Positions 14,133-14,701 of a stretch of 14,701 nucleotides of DNA are shown piece by piece. Both the position numbers and the translations under genes were made by a program. Within the stretch, counting starts at the first letter, position 1, and every line of letters starts with the position of its first letter. Where the stretch lies: NCBI GenBank assembly GCA_964602415.1, contig CAZRQL010000048.1:1-14701 (forward strand), read 5' to 3'. The DNA is from CAZRQL01 sp964602415 (GTDB lineage: Bacteria > Bacteroidota > Bacteroidia > Cytophagales > Flammeovirgaceae). A model generated the notes under the pieces. The model worked only from the letters and a program-made list of their open reading frames with translations, did no database searches and was not told where the DNA came from.

Positions 14133-14701
14133 ATGAAAAATTGGATAAAAATGACCCCGTTGCTGTTCAACAACAAATACAGAATACCCTCTGCCCGCTT
14201 GCGGTATTGGAATTATGCCAATCAGGGAATGTATTTTATCACGATTTGTACCAAAAACCGCCAACATTATTTCGGCGAAATTGTCCCCGCCAACCGTCCG
14301 CATCGCTCGCAATTACGGCCTACTGAAATCGGACAAATCGCCCATGACCAATGGTACAAAACTCCCGAATTGCGCCCTGATATGAATTTGGAATTGGGCG
14401 AATTTGTCGTCATGCCCAATCACATTCATGGCATCATCATAATTGACACCAACCAATACAATACGCCGTACCGTGATGGTGGCAACGGCGGCAACGGTGG
14501 TAATGGCGGCGTTGGTAACGGTGGTAATGGCGGCGTTGGTAATGGCGGTGACGGTGGTAATGGCGGCGTTGGTGGCGGCGTTGGTAATGGCGGCGTTGGT
14601 GGCGGCGTTGGTAACGGTGGTAATGGCGGCGTTGGTAATGGCGGTGACGGTGGTAATGGCGGCGTTGGTGGCGGCGGTGGTAGAGACGCGATGCATCGCG
14701 T
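14133..14701 (+). CDS. IS200/REP-associated (RAYT-like) HUH tyrosine transposase, 3'-truncated by window edge
   Basis: This is a single-strand DNA transposase of the Y1/HUH superfamily. The visible 189 codons run from the ATG at 14133; a second ATG at codon 7 (MTPLLFNNKYRIP) is an equally good start. Family features are RLRYWNY (23-28), GMYFITICTKNRQHYFGEI (32-50), LRPTEIGQIAHDQW (61-74), and the metal-binding HUH motif MPNHIHGIIII with H97 and H99. The catalytic tyrosine would lie downstream, outside the window. After DTNQYNTPYRD (to 115) the gene enters about 68 residues of almost pure Gly with Asn, Val and Asp (116-183). It then reads GRDAMHRV, encoded by a palindromic repeat at the window edge. 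The frame stays open throughout. Whether the gene is intact beyond the edge is unknown. An insertion this long just after the HUH motif is unusual for this compact family. Confidence 0.85.
   Translation, partial: MKNWIKMTPLLFNNKYRIPSARLRYWNYANQGMYFITICTKNRQHYFGEIVPANRPHRSQLRPTEIGQIAHDQWYKTPELRPDMNLELGEFVVMPNHIHGIIIIDTNQYNTPYRDGGNGGNGGNGGVGNGGNGGVGNGGDGGNGGVGGGVGNGGVGGGVGNGGNGGVGNGGDGGNGGVGGGGGRDAMHR
14475..14681 (+). repeat. Glycine-codon tandem repeat within the transposase gene
   Basis: This low-complexity stretch is built from GGTGGTAATGGCGGCGTT-like modules. It contains a higher-order repeat: 14504-14580 and 14600-14676 appear identical over 77 bp, offset by 96 bp (32 codons), so expansion keeps the frame. 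Modules differ only as AAC/AAT (Asn), GAC (Asp) and GTT (Val) between Gly-Gly steps. Base composition is far richer in G than in the surrounding genes. Confidence 0.9.
14680..14701. repeat. Palindromic (REP-like) repeat in the transposase reading frame, cut by window edge
   Basis: ACGCGATGCATCGCGT (14686-14701) is a perfect 16-bp palindrome centred between 14693 and 14694, preceded by GTAGAG. If the right arm continues symmetrically, the bases just past the window would be CTCTAC. It is read in frame as RDAMHRV. I recall near-identical palindromes dispersed in some Bacteroidetes and cyanobacterial genomes, which would fit a REP-type element. That link is recall, not visible here. Confidence 0.7.

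Noticed and set aside
14475..14681. Possible CRISPR array at the repeat-rich right end
   Set aside because: The units are contiguous low-complexity codon repeats, without unique spacers of constant length and without cas genes nearby.
14313..14696. 127-codon Thr/Ala/Asn-repeat frame on the minus strand at the right edge
   Set aside because: It is the antisense reading of the glycine repeat in the transposase. The plus strand carries the clear HUH motif and family sequence.

Overview
The window looks like chromosomal DNA from a member of the Bacteroidetes, possibly of the Cytophagales type. The evidence is the gene families and their variants (an SDR-type L-threonine dehydrogenase, the MGRAFEYRK form of YebC, a secreted MORN-repeat protein), starts without clear Shine-Dalgarno sequences, a TAnnTTTG-like promoter element, and repeat types I associate with this phylum. 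Taxonomy is inferred from sequence character only.

Layout. Positions 1-779 (minus) hold the N-terminal part of a type III restriction-modification methyltransferase (Mod), cut by the window edge. Across a divergent promoter region, 960-3531 (plus) is a tight three-gene cluster: RseP-type intramembrane protease, 3-hydroxyanthranilate 3,4-dioxygenase and a YebC/TACO1-family protein. It ends at a hairpin terminator that touches the stop codon of a convergent gene. Positions 3663-10543 (minus) are one two-gene transcription unit: a very large secreted protein of unknown function (about 1664 residues, with a duplicated Lys/Glu tail), followed two bases later by a secreted MORN-repeat protein. Divergent from it, 10715-11524 (plus) encodes a GT2-like glycosyltransferase containing an uninterrupted run of ten G. 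Thymidylate synthase follows at 11686-12480 (plus). Its 3' end overlaps by 26 bp a convergent, translationally coupled pair on the minus strand: SDR-type L-threonine 3-dehydrogenase, then a Nudix hydrolase. From 14133 to the right edge runs an IS200/RAYT-like HUH transposase gene with a long glycine-rich repeat insertion. It ends in a perfect palindrome exactly at the window edge.

How the genes fit together. Most of the window is housekeeping (envelope proteolysis, NAD/tryptophan metabolism, translation or regulation, dTMP synthesis, threonine catabolism). The parts least explained by known families are the large secreted protein plus MORN protein operon, the G10 tract in the glycosyltransferase (a candidate phase-variation switch), and two cases where palindromic repeat DNA sits in frame inside coding sequence (in mod and in the transposase). 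No rRNA, tRNA, CRISPR array or prophage was seen. No intergenic stretch exceeds 300 bases.
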